From Coprinus comatus (taxonomy: Eukaryota; Basidiomycota; Agaricomycetes; Agaricales; Agaricaceae): a stretch of DNA of 64,000 nt. The notes under the pieces were generated by a model, which was not told the origin of the DNA, made no database searches, and worked only from the letters and a program-made list of their open reading frames with translations. The first letter of the stretch is position 1. Each line of letters opens with the position of its first letter. Shown piece by piece: positions 23,268 to 33,489 of this stretch. The stretch lies in NCBI GenBank assembly GCA_034638255.1, contig JAWPGT010000027.1:283049-347048 (forward strand). The letters run 5' to 3'. A program made the position numbers and the translations under genes.

Positions 23268-26200
23268 ATGGCTTCTGGAACACATCACTTGCACCAAGAG
23301 CACCTCCCTCTTCCCCTCAAACCTTCAGCTACACCTCAGGCCGCTTATCCAACTTCAAAATGTGATTTTTGCGAAGTTACAGGCCACTCTCAGGTCACAT
23401 GCATCAGTTTTGAGAAGGCAAGACAAAAAGCTCAATATCTCGCGAACGAACCGTCCAAACGGCGCTCAATTTCACACACACGTCCGCTACTATCTACGCC
23501 ACCATTGTGCCAATTTCCAGGCGACGGCGTTCACTCTACCATCACCGAGTTCGCTGGCAGTGCAACATCTATCCATTCCTCCTCCAACCCTCTCCAGTTC
23601 CATGTAGGCTTCCAATGGCTTGTTGACACTGGGGCAACATCGCATATGACCCCTCATCGTCACTGGATCAAAGACTATATGCCTGCCAACATCCCTATCC
23701 GCTTGGCTGATGACTCTATTGTTTATGCTGTTGGAATGGGTTCTGTTATGTTTGAACCTATCTTGAAGGGAAAGAAGGCTAGAGTGGTCGAATTTTCGAG
23801 GGTTTTACACGTTCCTGACCTTGGGAGTAACCTCCTAGCTTGCCTATACCTCGCTCGACACAAAGGATTTAATATTAACATCTCTTCTCACTCCCTTGCT
23901 TTCAGAAGATCTAGAACAACTCTCTTCACTGCCACCATTAATTCCTCCAACTCTGCTCATCTTAATGGCTCTGTTATCGCTGCTGAGAGTGCATTTTCGG
24001 CCTCTACACTTCCTCTTGACCTCACCCTCTGGCATAGACGCTTCATTCACCACAATTACACTGATGTGAAGAAGATGATTGATCAAGACCTTGTTACTGG
24101 TCTTTCCCTGGCTTCAAACACCTCTCCTGACCCCATCTGTGAACCCTGTCTTGCTGGGAAGATGCATTCAACCTCATTCCCTCCTTCAACTCATCACACT
24201 CGCTCTCCACTCGAACTCATTCATTCTGATCTCCATGGTCCTCTTCCTACAACCACAGCTCAAGGTTTCAAGTACTGGATCACCTTCATTGATGATGCTA
24301 CCCGATTCCGTTGTATCACTCCTCTTAAGGCGAAATCAGATGCTTTTGACGCTTTCAAACGCTATAAAGCATGGGCTGAAAACCAACTTGGGGTGAAGAT
24401 CAAAGCTCTTCAAGATGATAAGGGAGGTGAATATATGTCTAATGCCTTTCTCTCTTTTACTATGGAGTGTGGTATTGAACGGAGGCATTCTACTCGTAAC
24501 CGACCACAGCAAAACGGTCTTGCGGAACATGCTAATCGAACGATGGGTGAGCGTATCACCACAATGCTCTCGGAATCTGGTCTCCCTCCTTCTTTCTGGG
24601 GTGAATGTCTAGCATCTATGGTTCATGTCTGGAATCTCCTTCCCACTTCCCCACTTCCTCACACCACTCCATTTGAGGCTTTCTACAAGCGCAAACCTGA
24701 TGTCTCTCACCTTCAAGTCTGGGGATGCACTGCTTACGTCTTTGTACAAAAGGATAGACGTACATCTCTTGAACCTCATATGGAGAAGTGTATTTTCTTG
24801 GGTTATGAACCTGGTTACAAAGGTTGGAAGTTTTACAATCCGACAACTTGAAAGGTTATCATCTCCGAAACTGCTCACTTCGATGAACGCTACTTCCCAG
24901 GTCTTTCAAAAGTAAAGATGAATGATATTCCCGACTTCTCCCTATCCTCTATACCATCTTCCTCTATATCATCTACTCCAACTTCACCAACAATCTCAGA
25001 TGTTCCACTTCCCGAAGATGAAGGGGGTATTGTAGAGCATTTCACTTCACTTCCACCTCCAGCTATTGATCCTCCACCTCCAGTTCCTGCTGCTCCTATT
25101 CATCTTCCGGCACCTGTTCCATCTTCACCATCACCATCACCACCTCTCTCTCCAAAACTCTCTCCACATTCAACACCTCTTATTCAACCAGCTACACCTT
25201 CTCTGTCAGGATTGCTCTAGACAGTCCCTAAGGTCAGCACTTCTGTGAGTTGTGGTTGGACATTATCTGTTGATTGGGACTTGTACATGATTTGCGATCT
25301 TTGTGACATCACAGTGTCACGTCACACATAGCTGAAGCGTCCTGCAGACACATGAAGACTCTCTAGTCTAATACAAGTGTCTGCAGTACTTGCTTAATAT
25401 CTCACTCATTTCTTGACCAATTCCTTTCATTCCTTCGTCGTCGTGTCCGTCTCGTCGTCCTCTACGTTCCTGCGCTTACATTCTCCTCCTCCTTCTACTC
25501 CTCCTCATCGACAACCGCCTTCTGCTCAACCACCATCCCGTAGACGAGGCTCTCATATCCGACAACCTTCTTGGAAAGTTCGAGAGAATCTCCGACAACA
25601 ACAGCTTCATTTTGACTCTGAGGCTGAGGATAGTGATGAAGATTTCGCGTTTTTGGTCTCTGATGAGAAGAATGGTTTTCAGGAAGTTGAGTTTGCTGGT
25701 AATGTGTCATCTGGTCATCCAGGATCATTCAAAGCTGCAATGAATTCCCCTGATTCACATTTATGGAAAGAGGCGATGGATAAGGAGTATTCTATACTTG
25801 AGGCGAATGGTACTTGGGAACTTACTCCTTTACCCCGTGGTGAGAAAGCTATCAAGTCTGGTTGGGTTTACAAGATTAAGGACAATCCTGATGGTTCTAT
25901 TGAATGGTATAAAGCTCGTCTGGTTGCTAAAGGTTATGCTCAACGTCCTGGATATGATTACACTGAAGTCTTCGCTCCTACATTCCGTCCCGCTTCCCTC
26001 CGTCTCATTGTTGCTCTCGCTGCCAAAGAAGGTTACAAGTTACGCTCTCTTGATATCTCTTCTGCCTTTACTTATGGTGACTTGGAAGAGGAGATCTATA
26101 TGCGTCAACCTGAAGGTTATCATTTTGGTGATTCAAACATGGTTTTTAGGCTTCGAAAATCGCTTTACGGACTCAAACAAGCAGCTCGACAATGGAACAA

Positions 26201-27272
26201 GAAACTTCACTCAGTCTTCACTTCACTTGGTTACATCCGACTCCAATCTGACAGCTCTATTTACATCTACTCTAAAGGTCCAGTCAAGGTTATTGTCCCC
26301 ATTTTCATTGATGATATCACTCTCGCTTCAAAGGATGACAAGGCCATGGACGATACGATCAAAGAGCTCTCTACTCACTTCAAACTCCGAGATCTTGGCT
26401 CTACCTCCTGGTTACTAGCTGTTAAGGTTGATCAAGACCCCTCTCATCACTCCATTTCGCTTTCACAAGAGAAATATGTCAAGGAACTCCTCGAACGCTT
26501 CCAGATGTCCGATTGTCAACCTGTGAAGACTCCTCTCACTCCTGGACTCAATCTCTCTACCGTCACTGTCACCGAAGATGATAAACTCCTCATGAAAAAT
26601 GTTCCCTACCTTAGCGCTGTTGGCGCTCTTCAATATCTGGCCACCATGACTCGTCCCGACATTGCCTTTGCTGTTTCTTATCTTGGAAGGTTCAATCATA
26701 ATCCTGGTCCTCAACATTGGGCTGCTGTCAAACATCTCTTCCGCTATCTCAAGGGTACAATGAACTATAAGTTGGTTTACAAAGGTGACATGGCTACTGA
26801 GGATCTCTTCATCACATATTCAGATGCTTCTCATGGTTTGTGTCAAGAGACTGGAAGGGCTACGGGTGGTTATGTGACTTTGGTATGTGGTGCAGCTGTT
26901 GGTTGGTCTTCAAAACGTCAGAGTTTGGTTACTCTCTCCTCTACTGAAGCTGAGTATGTTGCAGCTGTTGAAGGTGGAAAGGAGATTATGTGGATGCGCA
27001 ACATTCTATCTGAGTTTGGTTATTCCTTCACTTTCCCTTCCACTCTTCACATCGACAACCAATCTGCCATTACTGTTGCTAAAAATCCTGAACACCATGG
27101 CCGTATGAAGCAATTGGATTTATGTTATTTCTGGCTCCGTGATGCTGTTCAAAGCAAAGTTATTTCCCCTCTCTTTGTTCCTACCTCTGAACAACTAGCA
27201 GATATCTTCACCAAGGCTGTTGAACCAAAGGCAGTCTCTCACTTCATTCCTCTTCTTGGACTTTCATCATAA
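23268..27272 (+). pseudogene. Copia-2 pol (gag largely absent)
   Basis: The frame starts at ATG 23268 only about 90 bp after the primer site. It begins with a CCHC knuckle (CDFCEVTGHSQVTC), so the capsid part of gag is missing. Then follow protease (LVDTGATSHMT), integrase with HHCC and D-D-E residues (HSDLHG, DDKGGEY, NGLAEH), reverse transcriptase with FIDDI in place of the usual YVDD near 26304, and RNase H (SSTEAEYVA, HIDNQSA) up to TAA after 27270. A TGA at 24849-24851 sits where Arg is expected, and a solo LTR at 25204-25480 breaks the linker. The insertion plus duplication is 282 bp, so the frame is kept, but the LTR brings stops. Confidence 0.92.
25204..25480 (+). repeat. Solo LTR of the Copia-2 family inside Copia-2 pol
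   Basis: A 277-bp TGTCAGGA...GCTTACA sequence flanked by perfect duplications TTCTC (25199-25203 and 25481-25485). It differs visibly from the Copia-2 LTRs (18 bp shorter, many substitutions), so it comes from another, older or diverged member of the family. It lies in the integrase-reverse transcriptase linker. Confidence 0.94.
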
Positions 27273-27362
27273 TTCCTTCTCTCCCTTTTCCTTTTATCAC
27301 TTCACTCTTTTCCTCTCCTTTTGTTTTCTTCCTTTATCTGGACTGGCTAGATCAGGGGGGTA

Positions 27363-27657
27363 TGTCAGGAATGCTCTAGACAGTCCCCAAGGTCAGTACT
27401 TATTGTTGGTTGAGGTTAGAAGAGTTGTGGTTGGATATTCTGTTTGGAGTTTTGGACTTGTAGATTATTTCCGCTTTCTGTGACATCACAATGTCACGTC
27501 ACACGTTACTGAAGCGTCCTGCAGACACATGAAGACTCTCTAGTCTAATACAAGTGTCTGCAGTGTTTGTGTTATATCTTAGTCATTTCTCAACCATTTC
27601 CTTCCATTCCTTCGTCATCGTGCTCGTCTCGTCGTCCTCTACGATCCTGCGCTTACA
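27363..27657 (+). repeat. Copia-2 3' LTR
   Basis: 295 bp, apparently identical to 22870-23164, preceded by a G-run polypurine tract and followed by the GAGGT duplication. Confidence 0.95.
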
Positions 27658-28752
27658 GAGGTTGCGGTTGCTGCCCTTGTGGGTGCAAACCTTGACCTTG
27701 ATTCTGGTTTTGATTCTGGTTGTGTTGTTTAGGGCCTTTAAAGCCCTTCACACCCTGAGAACGTAAAGCGTTAGCTTGACCACGAGAGTCAAGCCAAGCG
27801 GACTGGATTGCTTCAGCAATGATCTGTACTGTGAGCCGAGAGAACTCAGAGCTTCCGTATCAAACGAGAAGGGAAGCCCGAGTTGCATTCCATTGGTTTG
27901 GAATGCGCGTCAACAGCATGAGTGCTTGAAGGAGATTGGGAACGATGATAGGAGGATTTGCAGTTTTGAGTCGAGTAAAATATGAAGTGAATGTTGCGAT
28001 CTCGGCAGAAGGATCTGAAGAACCAGATAACCTAAAGCCGTCCGCTTTTGCCCACACCTTGAATGCAGTTCCTGCATTAAATGTGTTGTAGGTCGTTTGC
28101 AGATGTTCCCACAGTTCAAATGAATAGATTCTACCATGATTTAACATTTCATCAGAGATTTTAGAGTTGATCAATCCTAAGGCAAAAGCCTCAGCATTGT
28201 CGAATTTAGTCTGTTCTTCATTAGAAATTTTCCATCTCGTACCAGTTTGGGCAGCGCGTGCGGGTGTATCATCCGTAGCAGCTCTGGCAGGAATGGTATA
28301 TTCTTCTGAATATGACTTTGGACTCTGTTTCTGTAGGATGATTTGTCCCACAGAATAACCGTCAACAATGATCATGTTTGCACAGTTAATCAGTTTCATC
28401 GACCACATAGGGTAGTCGGCTGAACCTTTGAGAATGGGCAACGTGGGGATGAGTGCAGTCATGATGATGGATTGGAGATAGAAATCTACAACAAAACATC
28501 CATTAGCCTCATGTTGTAAGTCGCACATACGTGCGCCAGCAACAGATCTGCGAGCTTTCCGTCTAACCGAGTACGGTAGTATGGAGCAAGCATCACACCA
28601 GAGAGGGAGAGACGAAATCTCTGAGGGCCTGGAACAGGACTCAATCTCTCCAGGTTGGTCGACGTGAACCATACGTTTCCGAGAGTGAGATGACTTAACA
28701 TGCTGAGAAGCTATGTGTCTCGTCGAACTCAAGGATCCATACTGGCTAGTCG

Positions 28753-28764
28753 GGGCCCATAACC
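28753..28764 (-). other. Copia-1 primer-binding site (initiator tRNA-Met anticodon region)
   Basis: GGTTATGGGCCC follows the 5' LTR directly on the minus strand. Its complement GGGCCCATAACC resembles the anticodon stem-loop of initiator tRNA-Met (GGGCTCATAACC in yeast), with one G:U-type difference. Copia of Drosophila and Ty5 use such an internal, half-tRNA primer. Copia-2 has the same 12-mer at 23165-23176. Confidence 0.75.
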
Positions 28765-29145
28765 TGTTGAAAGCAACGCGTATGCATGTAGACATAGCAA
28801 TATAATGATACGCACGAAGTGGTAGTTAGTATGTTTGCTTGGTGGAGAGAATAGAGTGTAAGAGAACTTGGTAGTTCGAGAACTGTGAAATACAGGAGAG
28901 AATGTACACTACTTATATGATAATGAAGTGGTCCGTGCTACGACTAGAAAGGAGTCAGGTGTTTACTACATGTCAAGTAATTATACATGAAACAGGAGTT
29001 GAAACAGGAGTTGAAACACATAAGTGAAACACTAACTACAACCAATAAGGAGCTGCCATATAATGCAAAGCATAATGAAATGATGAAAGTGAAACGAAAT
29101 GAAAATGTCATGTGACTATCTAATAATAGTCTGTATTTTCCAACA
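28765..29145 (-). repeat. Copia-1 5' LTR
   Basis: 381 bp, TGTTGG...TTCAACA on the minus strand; apparently identical to 17697-18077. It ends directly on the TGCTG duplication at 29146-29150. Confidence 0.95.
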
Positions 29146-29150
29146 TGCTG

Positions 29151-31750
29151 TCTCTACCAAATGCACATATGCCAGACTTGATTCTCGGTAAGCCTCCTGT
29201 GCGCTAGTTTCAAGCAACCGGGCAGACTGCTGACGTTGGGAAGGAACTTAAATGTAAAAACGATGTCATCAGATCATGATAATAATAGAAACTAGTGCCT
29301 TACCTTCCATCAGGAACACCTCATACAAGGATCGGGGTTCACCTTTCTCATCCTTTGGAGGATCCAGCTCCATTCCTTTCCAGTAATCCAGAAGGCTAGT
29401 AGGCAAACACTTTTCCAAAGCAGATAGAACTTCATTTACTTCCAATAGTAGTTTACTGTTTTTCGCTAACTGTTTTCTCAATGTCGCAACTAGATACGTT
29501 GATATGTTGTTAGTAAATAGTATTATAATGTGTTTCAGGAAATTAAAAACATACTGAGGTGAATAAGCTTCCACCAACCCCATTGTCCATTGAAATCGTC
29601 CAAGGAATCATGTCGGTGACCATGGTTCTGCTCCTTTGTGCTCCCTGCAGCATGATTTTGTTCTGCCCATGAACTCTCAATTCCTTCACCGTAAGTCATG
29701 CCTGAAAAAGGTTTGTATAGGAATGAATGCGAGAGTTGACAGTTCTTTCCATGTCCATGTATATGCATTTTTGGGATTGCACCATCAATGTGTTCAAAGA
29801 CCTTGTCCATCTCTGGGAAGGAGAGATGCATACGTTTCCTTAAGTTTATACTATATTGGCACCATATATCATAGCTAAGCATGATATATCGTTGTTCCAA
29901 AGACTCTTGTCCTAGCGCATTTGCTAACGCATAATCTGTCCTAGCATAACTGAAGAAACATGATTTTTTAGTTATAACAGTCATAAACATGATAGTTATA
30001 ACTCACCTTTCACCTTTTTCCAAGTCTACCATTCCCTGAGGCATATAAAAACCATGACGTGCACATTGCACTGCTACCACACCACTTACAGCCGTATTCT
30101 TGAACTTAATCATTTGCTGTTGACAAACAGCTTTCAATTTTGAGCATGTAGACTGCTAAACAACATGTTAATAATAATTAGATAAAATAATTTTGATATT
30201 AACATACCTCAGCCGTTTTCTCACCCCTGTCAGCCAAGTATGAGCGAAATTCTTGATCCTGAACAAAATAAGCATTTCCATCATTCAAAGCCACATCATC
30301 AGGATCTCCAAGTTTGTTTTTCTGTTGGAGTCGGAAATTTCCATCAACTGACAGAAATAATGTATAGTGATGACTAGTTAAAGGAAATGAATTAACATTT
30401 AGTAAGAAATTCTTCGAAGGAGAACTGGATGACCTACGTGTCTGTCACTGGCGCATTCCAAACTGTTTCCTTATCAACATTGAATCCAATTTCGGGACAA
30501 GCGGGACACCGGAGAGCCAGGGATCCAGGTCGTCGGGATGGTATGTATTGATCAACCCGATGTACTTGACCAGACCATCTCAATAGAGACAAGGACCTCC
30601 AAACCCGCATAATAAGCAAAAGCTCACAGTAACGATCCTAAGTAGATAACTCAGTATATGATACTTATATTTATTTATATATATATATGAAACAAATAAA
30701 TAAAAATAAGACTCACATCGACTGAGATGGGTAGTACTGCATCAGTTAGCTCCTGTAATGCACGGAAATAGTCATATCCTGATGTCTTTGAGCATTTTGA
30801 ATGGATGTGAAACTGCTTGAGAAGTTGGAATGTAAAAATCGTGGACGGATCTTTGAGGGTACCAGGAAACCACTGCTCGGCCATTAGATATGCAACAGAG
30901 TCTCTTCCAGGACAACCACAAAACACAACATGAAGTCGGTGGATACCATTGGTATGCACAAAGACCATATTCTTCCATTTGGTTGCATTTGGAAAGGGAC
31001 AAGAAGCTCCACCATGACCAAGATGTAGTACAAGGCCAAGTTCTTGCAATGAGACCCGGTCAAAATGGGTGCCATCCCAGCGTTGAATGTGATGAAGGGG
31101 ATGGAGGGAATGGTTGGCAATGATACAGTCCTGGCATATGCAATGACCTGTCACTCGACATTCTAGACAACGATATATGCTGGGTTTGTTGTCTAAATGA
31201 CACTGTGTACAGACCAAACTATGGACGTCTGTGTTGTATTCCGATTGCAAGATATACTCTTGGAGTTCTTCCATATGTTCAAGGAACTGTTGTAACCATG
31301 TGGAAGCACCCTTTATATAGAATGAGTCTCTCATTAGAAAATCGGATGGACAAACTATACCTGATATCGAGTTTTAGCTTGTGCGTCAGCCTCAGTAGCA
31401 AGAGGCTCAGTAGATGGAGATGTAGTTGGTGTTGCCGTTGGTATATGTAGTGGTGGCTGTGGAACTTGTAATGGTAATTGTGGAGCTTTGGATATGCTGG
31501 CAGTATGAAAAACAGTCATGCTACCCCGGCGTTTTTTTTTTGAGTGGACACAAAGTAGCCTAACTTCTTCAACTTGAATCTCCTCATCCTCTGAGTTATC
31601 AAAGCTACGACTTGCATATTTTCAACGTGTTGTTGGTGCAGACTGGCTAGCTGGGTGCGATGTTGTGGTGGTAGGCTGTAATTGCAATGGGCTATCGTCT
31701 TGGTTAGAGTCGTCAAAACTTCGGCCTTGAAATCGTGGACGTTTGGGCAT
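29151..31750 (-). pseudogene. KDZ transposase, CxC2 type, N-terminal and catalytic part
   Basis: Kyakuja-Dileera-Zisupton transposases move large DNA transposons in basidiomycetes. The start chosen is the ATG with complement at 31748-31750 (MPKRPRF). In order: a disordered region; a CxC2 cysteine cluster (30675-31334, CTQCH..CLEC..CQDC); the RPGSLALRCPACPE exon (30434-30640); and the catalytic core with SYDIWCQY near 29870, PKMHIHGHGKNC near 29760 and YGEGIESSWAEQN near 29680. Exons are separated by short introns. A TGA at 31622-31624 fits a CGA origin, and the frame breaks near 31350. The reading frame runs into the Copia-1 target site and resumes at 17691. Confidence 0.9.
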
Positions 31751-31984
31751 TGGGGAAGCTGAAGAGATAGTGTTGTAGAGGTGGATTGGAGCTCAAGACG
31801 CAAGAGTCAAGGGTCAATTGTTGCTTAGGATTCTGAATTTTTCGGAGCTTGGAAAATTGCCTCCTGAATCCAATAACGTTAATAACAGAATGGTAAAATT
31901 TTTGTAACACACTTATATTAGACCAAATTACATACATTACACATCCTCTTACGAGCTTGGTGGTTACATACATGCAGGATACAG

Positions 31985-32394
31985 TAGAATCAGATCAACT
32001 TGAACGGGGAGAGTGCTGCGCTATTCGAACAGTTGTAGGATTACAAATATCACCTATGTATATTTGTGACATAGAAATGCAAAAACACTTCCTAATATAT
32101 AGATGGGTTGAGGACTGAACAAGGGGGCGGAGCACTGAGCACTGTGTTGATGTAGTAGTGGTGTATATTGGCATGTGAGAACGTAGCAACTAAGAGACTG
32201 TAAGTAAAATAATAAGATCGTAATAACAATATGTCCTTGAGGTTGCGTTCTTGGTGAGCTCTTGGAATGGCACACATACTCTCGGTGTCTCATAGATGGG
32301 CATACATTGTTGCAAGTTTGTTTATTCGTAGGGTACTGACGTCTTCAGGCTAGGGGATTGTGAGAGATGTAGAGTGAAAAAGGAAGTATAGGAC
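31985..32394. other. No gene supported
   Basis: Open frames up to about 80 codons on the minus strand show no family resemblance. The stretch lies 3' of the transporter-like fragment and could be its decayed continuation, but this cannot be shown. Confidence 0.3.
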
Positions 32395-32680
32395 TCACAA
32401 GGTTGAGCATGACTTTACAGAGGAGCATATATTTGAGAGCACCGAGAGCACCATTGTCGCCTTAGCAGTTGTTCTGGATGATGTGAGAGCGGCCTTTCCC
32501 TTTGGGAGATTGCCAATGCCAAGATACCATGAGCGAGCAAGCCACGAAAGCTCCAGCAAGAGTGGCAGCTGAGAAAAAGATGGCCATGCGGAGACCACAT
32601 TCATGGCGCTATACCAAAGGGTGATGTAGACCCCTGTGAAGATCATCTTGTCATTGAAACACTTGAATTCAGTAAGGAGT
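32395..32680 (-). pseudogene. Possible MFS transporter fragment
   Basis: On the minus strand, VYITLWYSA is followed, in another frame, by HECGLRMAIFFSAATLAGAF. These resemble the segment between transmembrane helices 3 and 5 of fungal anion:cation-symporter-type MFS permeases (LWY-x-R-x-E and RxAxFFxAAxxAGAFGG). A frameshift separates the two pieces, the AGAFGG motif has become AGAFVA, and the rest of the protein is not seen. This is a relic at best; the assignment rests on one short motif. Confidence 0.4.
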
Positions 32681-32689
32681 ATCGATAAG

Positions 32690-33480
32690 GGAGAGTGCAG
32701 GCTGGTACCGGTGAGCTTCTAGATAGGTGTAAGTAGATGGGTTGGATGCAATACTGTTTGTCAGAATACGCATCTAAATGGCCTGGCTGTCTGGGATGGC
32801 AGTAAAGAAGTTGAGGAGAGTGGGGATTGAGAGAGTACAGACTGAGTTTTGCAGTCTTTGTCTTTGTAGTGGATGTTGTGAAGGAGCAAGAGAGTGATAA
32901 TAGCCAGTCTATTAGCATTTCTGGAGGAGGTGAGTATATGTATGTCATTAGTGGGTATATGCATACTTTTGATCACGATAGAACTCTCCAAGCTTGAGGA
33001 GGGTAGGGGGGGTTAATCCCTGGTCAGGATTTGGATTGTAGTCTGCAAGGATTCTGGTGTATATGGCCTCTGCTTGGGCAGGATTTACTTCTGGTTGTGA
33101 GATGGAGTTTATGGTAGAATGACGTGTCTAAGTCTTAGCCGTGGGAAGTCAGAGGACGTATTATCATCGGTCATCACACTCCCAACGCAATGGCAGACAG
33201 CACCCATTGCAAACCTCCCTCTTCCCCGGAATCCCCTTCTGCACTCTTACAACACATGCCTTTGCTGCAAAACACATAAACGGAGGCACTGCTCCCCTCA
33301 ACCCCCTCTTCTGCTATATCTCGAGTCTCATCATTTGCCAGGCTCATTGAGACTGGGATCGTTACAATCATCTCATGGTCTAAACAGCCTCCATCTCCTC
33401 TCAGTCTGTCAGTACAAGGAGGAGGCGAACTCTTTCTCAATACTCTAGTAGTATGATTCCTCGTTTGGGAGAAACCCAAG
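32690..33480. other. No supported gene; possible 5' part of the RING pseudogene
   Basis: Several open frames of 60-110 codons exist on both strands with no family resemblance. The plus-strand part after 33100 lies where exons for the luminal domain of the following gene would be expected, but I could not recognise that domain. Confidence 0.25.
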
Positions 33481-33489
33481 CTTAACTGC

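Larger units (their letters stand above)
22870..27657 (+). mobile_element. Copia-2: Ty1/Copia element nested in Copia-1
   Basis: 4788 bp with two apparently identical 295-bp LTRs (22870-23164 and 27363-27657), flanked by perfect duplications GAGGT (22865-22869 and 27658-27662). It lies in antisense orientation to Copia-1 within the Q-rich gag-protease linker. The primer site is GGTTATGGGCCC at 23165-23176 and the polypurine tract AGGGGGGTA is at 27354-27362. Most of gag is missing. Confidence 0.96.
18123..28462 (-). pseudogene. Copia-1 gag-pol polyprotein
   Basis: From ATG 28462 (MTALIPTLP) to TAG 18123-18125, removing Copia-2 and its duplication leaves 1849 codons in a single frame without indels. 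Order: Gag (UBN2-like, 27.9-28.4 kb), Q-rich linker, protease, HHCC and DDE integrase (19.6-21.4 kb), acidic/proline-rich linker, reverse transcriptase with YVDD near 19140, and RNase H with STEAEYMAL near 18500. Six TGA stops occur: 27860, 21123, 19578, 18843, 18534 and 18222 (first base on plus). Arg from CGA fits each. The protease motif reads LNSGAS instead of the usual LDSGAS, so the catalytic Asp is lost; CpG to CpA explains that too. Inactive in cis. Confidence 0.93.
17697..29145 (-). mobile_element. Copia-1: complete Ty1/Copia element with nested insertion
   Basis: Two 381-bp LTRs (17697-18077 and 28765-29145) look identical by eye, and the element is flanked by perfect 5-bp duplications TGCTG (17692-17696 and 29146-29150). 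It is oriented minus and sits in the KDZ transposase gene. Without the nested Copia-2 and its duplication (4793 bp) it would be 6656 bp. A primer-binding site follows the 5' LTR, and a polypurine tract (complement of 18078-18088, GAAAAGGGGAG) precedes the 3' LTR. Confidence 0.96.

Noticed and set aside
8722..28462. TGA as a reassigned sense codon (Arg)
   Set aside because: The intact dioxygenase and the Gypsy pol both end naturally at TGA. CpG sites are also altered to CA and to missense TG in the same copies, and the sister Gypsy copy keeps CGA. Mutation explains the pattern without a code change.
27860..28795. Copia-1 gag starting inside the LTR
   Set aside because: The frame extends into the LTR and leader by chance. 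The ATG at 28462, after the primer site, fits the start of Gag better.
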